A stretch of DNA of 64,000 nt from an uncultured Prevotellaceae bacterium (GCA_900313615.1 OMRP01000001.1:1-64000); one strand, 5' to 3'; numbered from the stretch's first letter, positions 37,169-46,040 are shown. Notes: a model not told the origin generated them from the sequence alone. A program made the numbers and translations.

Positions 37169-40100
37169 CTAAAGCGAGATGTTAAATCCGATGGTCCATG
37201 TGCGTGCTTGCGGATAGACACCGTAATCGACGCCCATCGAGTAACTGCTGGTACCGATTTCCGGGTCGAAACCCCAATATTTGGTCCAGGTGAACAGGTT
37301 CTCGGCGCGTCCGTAGATACGCAGGCGCTCGATGCGTATCTTGCGTGTGAGGCTCTGTGGTAGGGTATAACCCAAGGTGAGGTTCTTCAGACGGAGGTAG
37401 GAACCGTCTTGGATATACATGTCGCTGACAACCCAGTTCTTGCTGTCGCCGAGGGTGGGCACGGTGTTGGAGGTGCCTTCGCCCGTCCAACGTTGCAGTA
37501 TCCACGTGGGGTAGTTACCCGATGCGATGTCTTGGCGATAGGTGGCGTCGAACACGTCCATGCCGCTCACTCCCTGGAAGAACACACCCAGGTCGAAGCC
37601 TTTCCATTCGGCGTTGAAGGTCAGACCGAAGGTCCATGTCGGTGTTCCGTTACCGATGTTGGTACGGTCTTCGTCAGTGATTTGACCATCACCGTTGACA
37701 TCCACGAAACGCATGTCACCGGGTTTGGCGTTGGGCATGATCAGTCCGCCTGAAGTGTTGGTATAAGCGTTCACCTCGGCCATGTTCTGGAAGATGCCGT
37801 CGGTCTTATAGCCGTAGAAGAAGGGGAAGGGCTGACCGTTCTCGGCGCGTGTGCTACCATCATTGAACTGGCTGATGCCGTAGTTCAGGAAACCGGTGTC
37901 GTTACCGAGGTTTTTCAGTTCATTGTGCAGGTAGGAGGCGTTGCCTTTGATGGCGAAGGTGGCGTCGCTGATGTGCCACTTGTAACCCAATTCAAACTCC
38001 ACACCGCTGTTCTCCATGTCGCCCACGTTGGCCAGAGGACGTCGTTCGCCCACATAGCTGGGGATAGGCATCTCGATAATCATGCCATTGGTCTTCTTGA
38101 TGAAGTAGTCAACGGAGAAGGTGAGGGCGTTGTTCATGAAACCGAGGTCGAGACCGAGGTCGGTCTGCTCGCTCTCTTCCCATTTCAGGTCTTCGTTGGC
38201 CAGGCGGTTGGCCTTGCTACCGATGTTCATCACATTGGCCATGCCAAAGTAGTAGTTGCTGCTGCTACCTGTTGATGAGAGGGTGGTGTAGGCGAAGTCG
38301 TCGATGGACTCGTTACCGTTCTTACCCCAGCTGGCGCGCAGTTTCATGTTCGACAGCCATGAGCGTGTCTGCTCCATGAACTGTTCGTTCATGACGTTCC
38401 ATCCCACGGAGAACGAGGGGAAGGTACCGTATTTGTTGTTTGAGCCGAAGCGGCTGGAACCGTCGCGGCGGATGGTGCCCTGGAACATGTAGCGTTCGTC
38501 GTAGTTGTAACTCAGACGGGCGAAGAGCGAGGTGAGGCGATGCTCCACATACGGGCCACCACCATTGCCGGTGAGGTTCTTCACGCCCGTTATCTTTCCG
38601 TCAGCGTCGACGGTCGTCTCATAGTCTACATTGGTGGCGTAGTTCAGGTAAGGCTTGTTGGTGTTGATGAGGTTCCAACGGTATGCGCTCAGGTCATCAC
38701 CAGTGGTTTTCAAGGCCGACTGTCCGAGCACTACACCGATGGTGTGTTTGCCGAAGGTCTTGTCGTAAGTGATGGTGTTTTCCACCTGCCATGTGCTGTT
38801 GTTGCCTTTATATACTGAAGCCTGTGTATGGTCTGCATTGTTGTTGCCGGAGAGGTAGTACTTCTGCAGTGTGGCGCCTTGGTTGCCCCAGAACGACAGT
38901 TCGGCGCTCCATGTGAAGTGATATTTGATGTTGTCCCACAGTTGCAAATCGAGATTGAACTTGGGCATGAACTTATGCGACCATCCTTTGGTGGGGTTAC
39001 CTTGCAGGATGGCTATGGGGTTGTTCTGCTCCTGGTACGAACCGATATATCCGGGAATGGTATAAGGATTGCCGTTGGCATCGGTGTAAAGGTCATACTG
39101 TGGATACTGGCTAATCATGCTGTTGGCGATGTCGCCTCTCAGGGTGAGGGGAAGGATGGGAGCCAGGTAAAGGGCCGAGCCCAGCACGCTACCCCATGTG
39201 GAGTTGGCGTCGATGCCTGTGCTATGCACGCGCATATAAGAAAGGTTGGCACCGAGGTCGAGTTTATTGAGGAAAGTGCGGTCCTTCGAGTCGTCGAACA
39301 GATTGAACTGGTTGTTCGAGCGCATGGTCAGACGGTCGTAGTTGGAATGGCCGTAGTTGCCGCCCACGATACCCTCTTGGGTGAAATAACCCAGTGAGAG
39401 GTAGTAGTTCACCTTCTCGGTGGCGCCGCTAATTGACAGGTCGTGCTGCACGATGGGTGCATTGTCGTTGAATACGAGTTCCTGCCAATCGGTACCGAAG
39501 CCGACAACGGGGTCACCATTGGCGTCGAACAGATTGTACGGGTCGGCGTAGATGGGAGCCTGTCCGCTCTGTACGCGACGCTCGTTCTGCAGAATGGCAT
39601 AGTCGGTGGCGCCCGTCACGTCGCGTTTACGCCATGGGTTCTGCCATCCATAAGAGAAGTTGTAATTGATCTGTGCCTTACCCATCTTACCTTTCTTCGT
39701 GGTAACGAGGATGACACCATTGGCAGCACGTGCTCCGTAGATGGCACCCGAGGCGGCATCTTTGAGCACTTCAATAGACTCAATGTCATTGGGGTTCACC
39801 GATTCCATACCGTCTTGGTTGGTGGGCATGCCGTCGATGATGTAGAGCGGGTTGGAGTCGTTGATGGTGCCGATACCACGGATGCGGATCAGTGACTTCG
39901 CACCGGGTTGTCCCGAGGCGGAGGTGACGTTCACACCGGCAGCCAGACCTTTCAGCGCGTCTTCCGCGCGTAGGCGGCTCTTGCCGTCGAGGTCGTCGCT
40001 GCTCACCTTGGCGATGGCGGCAGTCACCACACTCTTCTTTTGTACACCGTAGCCGATGACCACCACGTCGTCGAGCAACTGCGAGTCTTCCTGCAGTGTC

Positions 40101-40372
40101 ACCTGCATGTTGTCACTCGCTGCTACCTCAATGGTCTGGTAGCCGATGTAGGAGATGACCAACGTGCTCCCCGGATTTACCGACACGGTGAAATGTCCGT
40201 CGATGTCGGTGATGGCTCCGTTGGAGGTGCCTTTCTCAATCACGGAAGCGCCGATGACCGGCTCTCCGCTGCCGTCGTACACCGTACCCGAGAAATTACG
40301 CTTCTGGGCGTAGGTGCTTACTGACATTATAAGAAATGTCAATAATGCAAATAGGAAACTTCCTTTTTTCAT
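37169..40372 (-). CDS. SusC-family TonB-dependent transporter
   Basis: A 1067-residue outer-membrane importer. Signal peptide MKKGSFLFALLTFLIMSVST; carboxypeptidase-regulatory-like domain (RNFSGTVYDGSGEPVIGASV); TonB-box-like DDVVVIGYG; plug domain with GAIYGARAANGVILVTTKKG, the SusC/RagA signature; then a 22-strand barrel ending RTWTIGFNISL. It imports oligosaccharides captured by SusD using TonB energy. First gene of the five-gene beta-glucan locus. I chose ATG 40372 because it starts the signal peptide; the open frame continues to 40483, across a -7 box. Confidence 0.95.
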   Translation of the reverse strand: MKKGSFLFALLTFLIMSVSTYAQKRNFSGTVYDGSGEPVIGASVIEKGTSNGAITDIDGHFTVSVNPGSTLVISYIGYQTIEVAASDNMQVTLQEDSQLLDDVVVIGYGVQKKSVVTAAIAKVSSDDLDGKSRLRAEDALKGLAAGVNVTSASGQPGAKSLIRIRGIGTINDSNPLYIIDGMPTNQDGMESVNPNDIESIEVLKDAASGAIYGARAANGVILVTTKKGKMGKAQINYNFSYGWQNPWRKRDVTGATDYAILQNERRVQSGQAPIYADPYNLFDANGDPVVGFGTDWQELVFNDNAPIVQHDLSISGATEKVNYYLSLGYFTQEGIVGGNYGHSNYDRLTMRSNNQFNLFDDSKDRTFLNKLDLGANLSYMRVHSTGIDANSTWGSVLGSALYLAPILPLTLRGDIANSMISQYPQYDLYTDANGNPYTIPGYIGSYQEQNNPIAILQGNPTKGWSHKFMPKFNLDLQLWDNIKYHFTWSAELSFWGNQGATLQKYYLSGNNNADHTQASVYKGNNSTWQVENTITYDKTFGKHTIGVVLGQSALKTTGDDLSAYRWNLINTNKPYLNYATNVDYETTVDADGKITGVKNLTGNGGGPYVEHRLTSLFARLSYNYDERYMFQGTIRRDGSSRFGSNNKYGTFPSFSVGWNVMNEQFMEQTRSWLSNMKLRASWGKNGNESIDDFAYTTLSSTGSSSNYYFGMANVMNIGSKANRLANEDLKWEESEQTDLGLDLGFMNNALTFSVDYFIKKTNGMIIEMPIPSYVGERRPLANVGDMENSGVEFELGYKWHISDATFAIKGNASYLHNELKNLGNDTGFLNYGISQFNDGSTRAENGQPFPFFYGYKTDGIFQNMAEVNAYTNTSGGLIMPNAKPGDMRFVDVNGDGQITDEDRTNIGNGTPTWTFGLTFNAEWKGFDLGVFFQGVSGMDVFDATYRQDIASGNYPTWILQRWTGEGTSNTVPTLGDSKNWVVSDMYIQDGSYLRLKNLTLGYTLPQSLTRKIRIERLRIYGRAENLFTWTKYWGFDPEIGTSSYSMGVDYGVYPQARTWTIGFNISL

Positions 40373-40452
40373 AAAATTACGTTTTGTTGTTATTAGGTTA
40401 TTGATTGATGTGCGAAAAACGGGCACTACATGCGCTTGTTGATTTCCGTTTG

Positions 40453-40492
40453 CAAAAATATAACTTTTATATACGCAAATCAAGCAAATATA
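40453..40492 (-). promoter_or_regulatory. Two -7 boxes upstream of SusC
   Basis: Minus strand shows TATTTTTG (40453-40460) and TATATTTG (40485-40492), either of which could start the PUL transcript 70-110 bp ahead of SusC. The remaining part of the 40373-40730 gap is AT-rich with no gene. Confidence 0.55.
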
Positions 40493-40691
40493 ACCAAAAA
40501 GTGGATGGTTGTAAAAAAGACAATTATTTTAATTTATTGACAATCAAATAAATACTTCGTTAGCATATTTTTAAAGAAGTGGATGCGTTGTAAACGTTTT
40601 CATGATTATTCAAGGTGCTTTTTGGGGCGTTTTGTCTGTGTTTGTTAACACTTTTTAATAATATGCTCGGAGTAGCTGTTAAAATTAATCG

Positions 40692-40699
40692 TATATTTG
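40692..40699 (+). promoter_or_regulatory. Bacteroidota -7 box (TATATTTG)
   Basis: Perfect TAnnTTTG, 31 bp upstream of the PepSY-like gene start; divergent from the PUL promoter. Confidence 0.65.
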
Positions 40700-40730
40700 C
40701 AACCTATTGTTTAACGAATTACACACTATT

Positions 40731-40997
40731 ATGAGTAAAAGAACAAAAACATTATTGGCGGCATCGTTGGTGTGTCTGTTGGCCTTCACATCATGCGATA
40801 AGGAAAAAGCGATTACCGTAGAACAACTGCCAGCCGCTGCCCAGTCGTATCTTCAGACAACATATCCTGGTGTAAAAGTCCTTTTCGTTAAGGAGGAGTC
40901 TGAACTGTTCAGCACCGAATATAAAGTGCAGTTGGAAAACAGGATGGAGGTAAAATTCGACAGTGACGGTGTGCCCATTGATGTCGATATGGACTAA
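40731..40997 (+). CDS. PepSY-like small lipoprotein
   Basis: An 88-residue lipoprotein: signal with lipobox AFTSC (Cys20 or so), followed by one PepSY-like half-domain (EQLPAAAQSYLQTTYPGVKVL, EYKVQLENRMEVKFDSDG). Related Bacteroidota proteins usually carry two such repeats, so this is a short version. The family is thought to bind or modulate enzymes in the envelope; no catalytic residues are seen. The start at 40731 gives a normal signal peptide; the upstream frame start (40707) would be a TTG very close to the promoter. Confidence 0.75.
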   Translation: MSKRTKTLLAASLVCLLAFTSCDKEKAITVEQLPAAAQSYLQTTYPGVKVLFVKEESELFSTEYKVQLENRMEVKFDSDGVPIDVDMD

Positions 40998-41011
40998 CAG
41001 ACTGAGGTTAG

Positions 41012-41185
41012 CTATTTCTTTTTAGCACTGCGTTTCTCTTTTTGTTCGCATTTTTCTTTTAGCGGACATCCAGCGCAAGTAACCTCACATCTGTTCTTCG
41101 GTTTCCATGAGCGATAAAGACGATAGCCGGCATAGCCCAATGAGGCTATGACGGCTATCGTTACTAATAGGTATTGCACAGTCAT
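41012..41185 (-). CDS. FeoB-associated-like Cys-rich membrane protein
   Basis: A 57-residue protein: one N-terminal membrane segment (about 3-23, QYLLVTIAVIASLGYAGY), then a short cytoplasmic tail with four cysteines in a C-x3-C-x2-C-x5-C pattern (CEVTCAGCPLKEKC) and a Lys-rich end. This is the layout of the small FeoB-associated proteins linked to ferrous-iron uptake, but no feoA/feoB lies in the window. It ends 15 bp past the convergent PepSY-like gene and follows the SH3 gene on the same strand by 32 bp. Short, so function is inferred from layout only. Confidence 0.6.
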   Translation of the reverse strand: MTVQYLLVTIAVIASLGYAGYRLYRSWKPKNRCEVTCAGCPLKEKCEQKEKRSAKKK

Positions 41186-41217
41186 GACTGTGTTCTTTTT
41201 TGGGGCTAAACGGTTTG

Positions 41218-41733
41218 TCAGTTAATCAACCGTATGGCCACCCATCCTACCCATTGGCCGTTGGGAGTGTACGATACACGAGCCCATCCGTTGCCTTGGT
41301 TGCTGTAGTACACCACATCGCCGGCGTGTAGGCGGCGCAACAAAGTGTAATTGGTGCCGGGGCCGCTGCGCAGTCCCACCCATCCGTCATTGGTACGTTT
41401 GATGACACCATAGCGGCGACCGCTCTGTGTGTATCCGCTGTATGACCTACTGGTGGTGCTACTGCTGCGTTGGATGAGGCGAGTGGCCACATAGCCCACC
41501 CAACTGCCGTTGGGGGAATATTTCACCCTCGACCAGCCGTTGCCGACACTGCTGTAATAGACGACATCGCCCGCATGGAGGGTGCGAATGAGCGAATAGT
41601 TAGTACCTGGACCGGTGCGTAGTCCCACCCATCCGTCGTTGGTGCGCTTGATGACACCTCGTGTCTGCGCACTCGCTGACAACGTGAAAAGCATCATCAC
41701 CGTCAGCAGAATAGTGAATAGTTTTTTGTTCAT
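41218..41733 (-). CDS. Secreted protein with two SH3b domains
   Basis: A 171-residue protein: signal peptide ending SASAQ, then two near-identical bacterial SH3 domains (about 25-88 and 107-171), each GVIKRTNDGWVGLR-GPGTNY...LHAGDVVYY...GNGW-V-Y-PNG-WVG. A Ser/Thr/Arg linker (RSSSTTSRSYSG) separates them. SH3b domains bind peptidoglycan cross-bridges or proteins in the periplasm. The internal repeat implies a recent domain duplication. No catalytic domain is attached. Followed by the Cys-rich membrane protein gene. Confidence 0.85.
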   Translation of the reverse strand: MNKKLFTILLTVMMLFTLSASAQTRGVIKRTNDGWVGLRTGPGTNYSLIRTLHAGDVVYYSSVGNGWSRVKYSPNGSWVGYVATRLIQRSSSTTSRSYSGYTQSGRRYGVIKRTNDGWVGLRSGPGTNYTLLRRLHAGDVVYYSNQGNGWARVSYTPNGQWVGWVAIRLIN

Positions 41734-41832
41734 GGTTCTCTTTATTTAGTTAATAATGGTTCCGCTTTTCTTTGTCCATCCTGACCAAATGCTCGGGAGT
41801 ATCGCCATTTGTCGTGTGATACAGGCAAGCCT

Positions 41833-41862
41833 CCCCTCCCTTGGGGAGGGGCAGGGGGTGGG
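41833..41862. repeat. C-rich palindrome (REP-like), copy 1
   Basis: CCCCTCCC-TT-GGGGAGGGG hairpin followed by CAGGGGG, directly after the M15 peptidase stop. A very similar element follows the DUF3298 gene at 46012. Confidence 0.7.
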
Positions 41863-41864
41863 TA

Positions 41865-42683
41865 TCACTTATCAAAATGCTGGTAGTCCTTGCTGCTGCG
41901 CCAGGCACCGCCCCAGCGGAAGCCGTGGGCGATGAACAGACGGTAGCAGAGGTCACCCTGTTCTATCTTGTAGGGGAATTTCTTCGTACGGTCGGCATAG
42001 GGCGCTCCCGTGGCGGGATCTACCTTACGCTTGCCGTTGCTGGTGTGTACCCAGGGGTTGTACAGCGTGTTGATGTCAACGGCCAGGCCGCGTGCATGCT
42101 TGGAGAGGTTCTGCGTGCCCATCACTTTGCGGTAACAGAAACATGAACTGTTGTTATCGCGCATCGACAGGTCGTCATTGGCATTGTACTCGTCGATGAG
42201 CACCATACGCTCGATGGGATAGCGATTGTCATACAACGTACGGAAGATCTCCTTCAGATCCTGTGCGATGGCTTTGTTGCAAACCATCTCACCGAGCTTG
42301 ATGTTACCGTCTTTATCGACATGCAGTGTCTTCAGATGGCGGAGGTCACTCCTTGGCACCGTACATCCCTTGGGGTATGACTTACCCTGCATACGGGCGA
42401 ACAGCGCGTCGCTGATGGGTTCCACCTGGAAACAGTTGTCGATGCCGAAGGCACGCACGGCCTCTGCCGTCACCACCGTACCGGCTTTCCACTGGCGCAG
42501 TGGAGCGGTACTGTCGTCGGTGGCTTGCGTCATTCCATCGGTATCCTTTGTCGTTGTCTTCGCGGCAACCGTCAGGTTGCCAGTACTGTCGCTGGCCGAC
42601 TCATCGGCAGCGGCTATGCTGCAATACAGTAGGGGAAGTCCCACCAGCAGCAGTCCTATTGCTAAAAGATATATTTTTTTCAT
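41865..42683 (-). CDS. M15-type D-Ala-D-Ala carboxypeptidase-like protein
   Basis: A 272-residue envelope protein: hydrophobic N-terminus MKKIYLLAIGLLLVGLPLLYC (signal or anchor, possibly lipoprotein), a Thr/Asp-rich linker (about 25-65), and an M15 peptidase domain. Zinc-site motifs are SKHARGLAVDIN (His and Asp) and DYQHFDK near the C-terminus (His). It probably trims peptidoglycan stem peptides. The start at 42683 is supported by a signal-like start, but the -7 box lies only 7 bp upstream, so the message may be nearly leaderless. Transcribed alone. Confidence 0.82.
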   Translation of the reverse strand: MKKIYLLAIGLLLVGLPLLYCSIAAADESASDSTGNLTVAAKTTTKDTDGMTQATDDSTAPLRQWKAGTVVTAEAVRAFGIDNCFQVEPISDALFARMQGKSYPKGCTVPRSDLRHLKTLHVDKDGNIKLGEMVCNKAIAQDLKEIFRTLYDNRYPIERMVLIDEYNANDDLSMRDNNSSCFCYRKVMGTQNLSKHARGLAVDINTLYNPWVHTSNGKRKVDPATGAPYADRTKKFPYKIEQGDLCYRLFIAHGFRWGGAWRSSKDYQHFDK

Positions 42684-42690
42684 TGCGCCA

Positions 42691-42698
42691 CAAATATA
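42691..42698 (-). promoter_or_regulatory. -7 box very close to M15 start (TATATTTG)
   Basis: Perfect TAnnTTTG on the minus strand whose end is only 7 bp from the ATG at 42683. Transcription would begin at or next to the start codon. Confidence 0.5.
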
Positions 42699-42738
42699 GT
42701 TATTTATTTTCAAACATCACCCTTATCATGGAAGTTTT

Positions 42739-42820
42739 TCTTTAATGGGGAGTTAAATTGGAAGTTAATTCGCTACGCTCATGGAAGTTAAAGTGGAAGT
42801 TGAAATGGACATTACTCCGC
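42739..42820 (+). repeat. 82-bp dispersed repeat, copy A
   Basis: Nearly identical (three mismatches by eye) to the reverse complement of 48749-48830. Contains GGAAGTTAA-type units and the core TTCGCTACGCTCATGG. Confidence 0.85.
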
Positions 42821-42825
42821 CCCTG

Positions 42826-42926
42826 ATTTTTCACTTTTCACTATTCACTTTTCACTTCTATTGTCTTCACTCCTCCACTACTTTCACTCCTTCACTCCAT
42901 AGATTATTCACCTTTTTACCTTTCAA
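42826..42926 (-). repeat. Post-stop purine-rich repeat (GAGTGAA units)
   Basis: After the CHAT gene stop the sense strand holds GGAGTGAA, AAGTGAA and GTGAAAA units over about 100 bp. With repeat copy A it fills the 42684-42926 gap. Confidence 0.65.
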
Positions 42927-45425
42927 TCATTTTTCCAACATGATGAAAGCCGCCCAGTAGCGTGGGTCGGGAAATTCCTTGCGGATGGTGCGTTGTGCCT
43001 CGAGGAAAGCTTGTCGTTTGTCACCTGTCTTCAACCAATGCTCGTAGAACAGTATCATCATCCGCTGTGTGGCCTCGTCGTCCACTTTCCACAGACTCAT
43101 GACGATACTCCCCACGCCCGCCTTCTTGAAGCCACGTTGCAGACCGAACACACCGTCGGTCTTCAGCGCGCCCAGTCCGGTCTCGCAGGCGGAGAGCACC
43201 AACAGATCGCACGCCGACAGGTCGTAGTTCGCCAGTTCGGCGGCGGTGACGATGCCGTCGTCACCCACTTTGGCGAATATCAGTCCACTCATCTTCAGCG
43301 ACAGCTCTTCGTTGGTCTCTTGGCCTGTCAGTCCCAATGAATTTTTCAGGATGACGGGGATACGCATGGGATCGTCAATGAAAAAACCGTGTGTGGCGAT
43401 GTGGAGCACGGCGGGAGCATGGCCAGAGAGTGCTAGCAGGTTGGCCTCGCTCCCTTCTATGGCCTCGTGCATCTCCACGGTGTACCGTCCTTTGAGTTGT
43501 GCCGCTATGTCGGCTATCTCCTTCTCCGTATAGGGCAGGGGCGAGATGCCTGTTTTGGCACCGCGAGTGTATGTCGTCACCCCACTGCCAGCATATCCGC
43601 TGTAGTCGATGCCTCCGAAGAGGGTGGCGTTGTGGTTGTCGTGCTGTTCTCGTGATAGTGCCAGCCACCGTGTCGATGACAGCCGATGCAACTGGTAGCG
43701 CTCACTCATGGGCTGTCCCTGTTCGTCGCACATCCATTCGATGCCCACTTGGTGCAACATCCCGCTGGGAGCGAAATAGATGGTCTTCACGTTGCTGCCC
43801 AGAGCCTCGATGAGTGGTTGCCATACCATCTTTGTCAGTTTCGCGTCTACATAGATATCGGTGTCGGTGGTCTTGGGCATTTGCCGTTGTTCAAAGAGCG
43901 GCACCATCTTGGCTTCCTTCCATTCGGGGCGCAGCACCAACGCCGCATACATCACGCTGTCTTTTCCCACGCGGTAATCAAGGAACTCCACCGCCGCCTC
44001 ATCGTTTTTCAACCGCTTGTGTATGTCGCCAGCCCTCACATTGAGAAAATTGAGGTATGTGTCCATCTCCGCCGCTGCCTGTCCCATCTCTCGTTCCTTG
44101 CGTGATGCCTCGAGCGTGGCCGCCACGGCCTCGGCGGTCGGCGTGTTGCCGTCCATGGCTTTCATCTTCATGGCATGTATCTCGTCGTATGTCTTGCGCA
44201 GTGTCGGCGAGGCGTCGATGGTGCGTTGCAGGGCGCTCTCCGCTGACAGCAGCAGACCCTTCGAGAGCAACTGCTCGTCGTAGAGGGTGGTGGTAAAGGG
44301 CGTGTTCCAAAGACCTAACTTATGGGCGTATGCGGGCATCACGGCGATGGTTGTCTGGTTCACGCTCCAGTAGGCGGCACGTTCCTCACTGGTCATGAAC
44401 ACGAAGTTGCGCATCACGTTGTCGCGGATGATGTCGAAGCAGTGGGCGATGTCGCTAGCCGCCGCCTCGCCATGACCAGCAAAACCGTTCATGTTGGCTC
44501 GCATGCTGTAAGCGTCGATGGTGGTGCTGTGTGTCGGTCCATAATAGCGTTCCGCAGTCTCCACGGCATAGTTGCTACTGCGCACGGCCTCATCCATCTT
44601 GCCCTGCTGTTGTTGTGTGCTGCTTAGGAATGTCCATACCTTGCTCAAGTCACTCTCGCCGGCTGTCCCTGCCTCTTCGAGCAGTGCAAGGGCCTGTTTG
44701 AAATAACGCTCCGCCTCTGCCGGTTTCTTCAGCTTGAGTGCAGCCCCTCCCGCCATGGTATAGAAGTCCGCTTTCCTGTCGGGAGCGAGCCCTTCCATCT
44801 CGTTGGCGCGGACTATCAGGTCTTGTGCAATGGCGAGCCCTTCTTCGGGCTGTCCTTTCTTGTATGTCGCCTCCATGCCCCTCAAATAGTCAGGCATCAG
44901 CTGCATCCATGTGCCGGAAGGCATGCCAACCTCTTTCGACTGTTGCAATCCCTCCACCTGACGGGCCATCCAGAACTCCGCTTTCTCGTCGTCTTTAATC
45001 TCGTAAGTGTATATGGTGTTCATCTTCAACGCCACGGCAGCACACCGCTTTCCGTCACCTTCTTGTGAGAACAGGCGGTATGCCTCTTCCATGTGGGTCA
45101 GTCCCTGCTGATAGTCGTCATGCTCCACCTGCATCTCGCCAAGGGTCTGATGCAGCTCGGCCTTGGGACGCAGCCATGTGCTGTCGTCGCCGCAGAGACC
45201 CAATGCCCCTTGCAGCAGTGCGACGGCCTGGTTGTAGTCGCCTTTCTTGGAGAGGATGTCTGCCTGACGTGAATATTCCTTGATGGCGCGGTCACGCCTG
45301 CCACCGTTGAGGTAATGCTCCTGTGCCTCTTGGCTCAACGCGATGATACGGTCGAAGTCGTTCGTACGAATCTCCGTGTCCTGTGCCCATGCCGAGTAGG
45401 TGCCCCCCAGGCTTGTCTGTGCCAA
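42927..45425 (-). CDS. TPR-CHAT protease, main fragment (frameshifted 5' part)
   Basis: An 832-residue reading frame that is the bulk of a CHAT (caspase-like, HetF-associated) protease. TPR-like helical repeats fill about 20-330. The C-terminal CHAT domain has the catalytic dyad: His679 in HIATHGFF and Cys747 in LVLSACETGLG, followed by GFKKAGVGSIVMSLWKVDDEAT. CHAT proteases cleave partner proteins and act in signalling or defence-type regulation; here no partner such as a gasdermin or Cas protein is adjacent. The TTG start at 45425 is artificial: the true N-terminus is the frame at 45335-45955, and one extra C within CCC at 45473-45475 would join them. Confidence 0.82.
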   Translation of the reverse strand: MAQTSLGGTYSAWAQDTEIRTNDFDRIIALSQEAQEHYLNGGRRDRAIKEYSRQADILSKKGDYNQAVALLQGALGLCGDDSTWLRPKAELHQTLGEMQVEHDDYQQGLTHMEEAYRLFSQEGDGKRCAAVALKMNTIYTYEIKDDEKAEFWMARQVEGLQQSKEVGMPSGTWMQLMPDYLRGMEATYKKGQPEEGLAIAQDLIVRANEMEGLAPDRKADFYTMAGGAALKLKKPAEAERYFKQALALLEEAGTAGESDLSKVWTFLSSTQQQQGKMDEAVRSSNYAVETAERYYGPTHSTTIDAYSMRANMNGFAGHGEAAASDIAHCFDIIRDNVMRNFVFMTSEERAAYWSVNQTTIAVMPAYAHKLGLWNTPFTTTLYDEQLLSKGLLLSAESALQRTIDASPTLRKTYDEIHAMKMKAMDGNTPTAEAVAATLEASRKEREMGQAAAEMDTYLNFLNVRAGDIHKRLKNDEAAVEFLDYRVGKDSVMYAALVLRPEWKEAKMVPLFEQRQMPKTTDTDIYVDAKLTKMVWQPLIEALGSNVKTIYFAPSGMLHQVGIEWMCDEQGQPMSERYQLHRLSSTRWLALSREQHDNHNATLFGGIDYSGYAGSGVTTYTRGAKTGISPLPYTEKEIADIAAQLKGRYTVEMHEAIEGSEANLLALSGHAPAVLHIATHGFFIDDPMRIPVILKNSLGLTGQETNEELSLKMSGLIFAKVGDDGIVTAAELANYDLSACDLLVLSACETGLGALKTDGVFGLQRGFKKAGVGSIVMSLWKVDDEATQRMMILFYEHWLKTGDKRQAFLEAQRTIRKEFPDPRYWAAFIMLEK

Positions 45426-45955
45426 TGTCCACTCCTTGCTGTCTTTGTCGGCGGTGGCGATGGCCTGCTCATCCCATATCCGATATAGATAAGTGAAAGC
45501 TCATTGCGCAGCCTCTCGTTGGCGATACCGAGTGTTTGTGCCCGTTCAATGGTGGCTTTCAGGTATTTCTCTTCTTCCTGACGACCGGCAGTATTGCCTA
45601 TTCCTATGCTTTGCATGAGGTGTTGCATTTGCCAGTGCAGCTGCACAAAGTCATTCCCGGGACAAAGCTCTGCTGCCTCGTTGATATGCGTGAAGGCCAC
45701 CGTGCTGTCACCCTTGTTCCATTCGTCACTCGACTGCAGGGCGAGCAACTGTGCCAAGATACAGGCACACTCCTGCTCGTTGGCGGTGCCTTTCACCATG
45801 GCCAGCGCCTCACGTCCATACGTCACCGCCGTAGACCAGTTCTTCTGGTTGGCGGCATCTACGGCTTGGCTCAACTTCTGTTCCACAGCATCCTCTTGTG
45901 CTATGGCAAAAGTGGCAAAGAGACCAAAGAATAATAAAAACAGTATCTTTTTCAT
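45335..45955 (-). CDS. TPR-CHAT protease, N-terminal fragment
   Basis: A 206-residue frame with signal peptide (ending FAIAQ) and TPR-like helices up to LSLIYIGYG (about residue 160). After that point the sequence becomes Pro/Arg/His-rich nonsense and overlaps the main CHAT frame. If one G is restored in the sense-strand run GGG at 45473-45475, the text reads on as YGDEQAIATADKDSKEW into the other frame. The whole protein would be about 1010 residues and exported. It is either a sequencing error in a G run, a real recent mutation or a phase-variation site. It lies 75 bp downstream of the DUF3298 gene. Confidence 0.78.
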   Translation of the reverse strand: MKKILFLLFFGLFATFAIAQEDAVEQKLSQAVDAANQKNWSTAVTYGREALAMVKGTANEQECACILAQLLALQSSDEWNKGDSTVAFTHINEAAELCPGNDFVQLHWQMQHLMQSIGIGNTAGRQEEEKYLKATIERAQTLGIANERLRNELSLIYIGYGMSRPSPPPTKTARSGHWHRQAWGAPTRHGHRTRRFVRTTSTVSSR

Positions 45956-46011
45956 GGGGAGTATTGTTTGGTGTAGAGTGTTTAGTGTCCATCCCCCTTT
46001 CTTCTGCGATT

Positions 46012-46040
46012 CCCCCTCCTTGGGAGGGGGTTAGGGGGAG
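46012..46040. repeat. C-rich palindrome (REP-like), copy 2
   Basis: CCCCCTCC-TT-GGGAGGGGG followed by TTAGGGGGA, overlapping the 3' end of the DUF3298 gene. Same design as 41833-41862. Confidence 0.7.
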
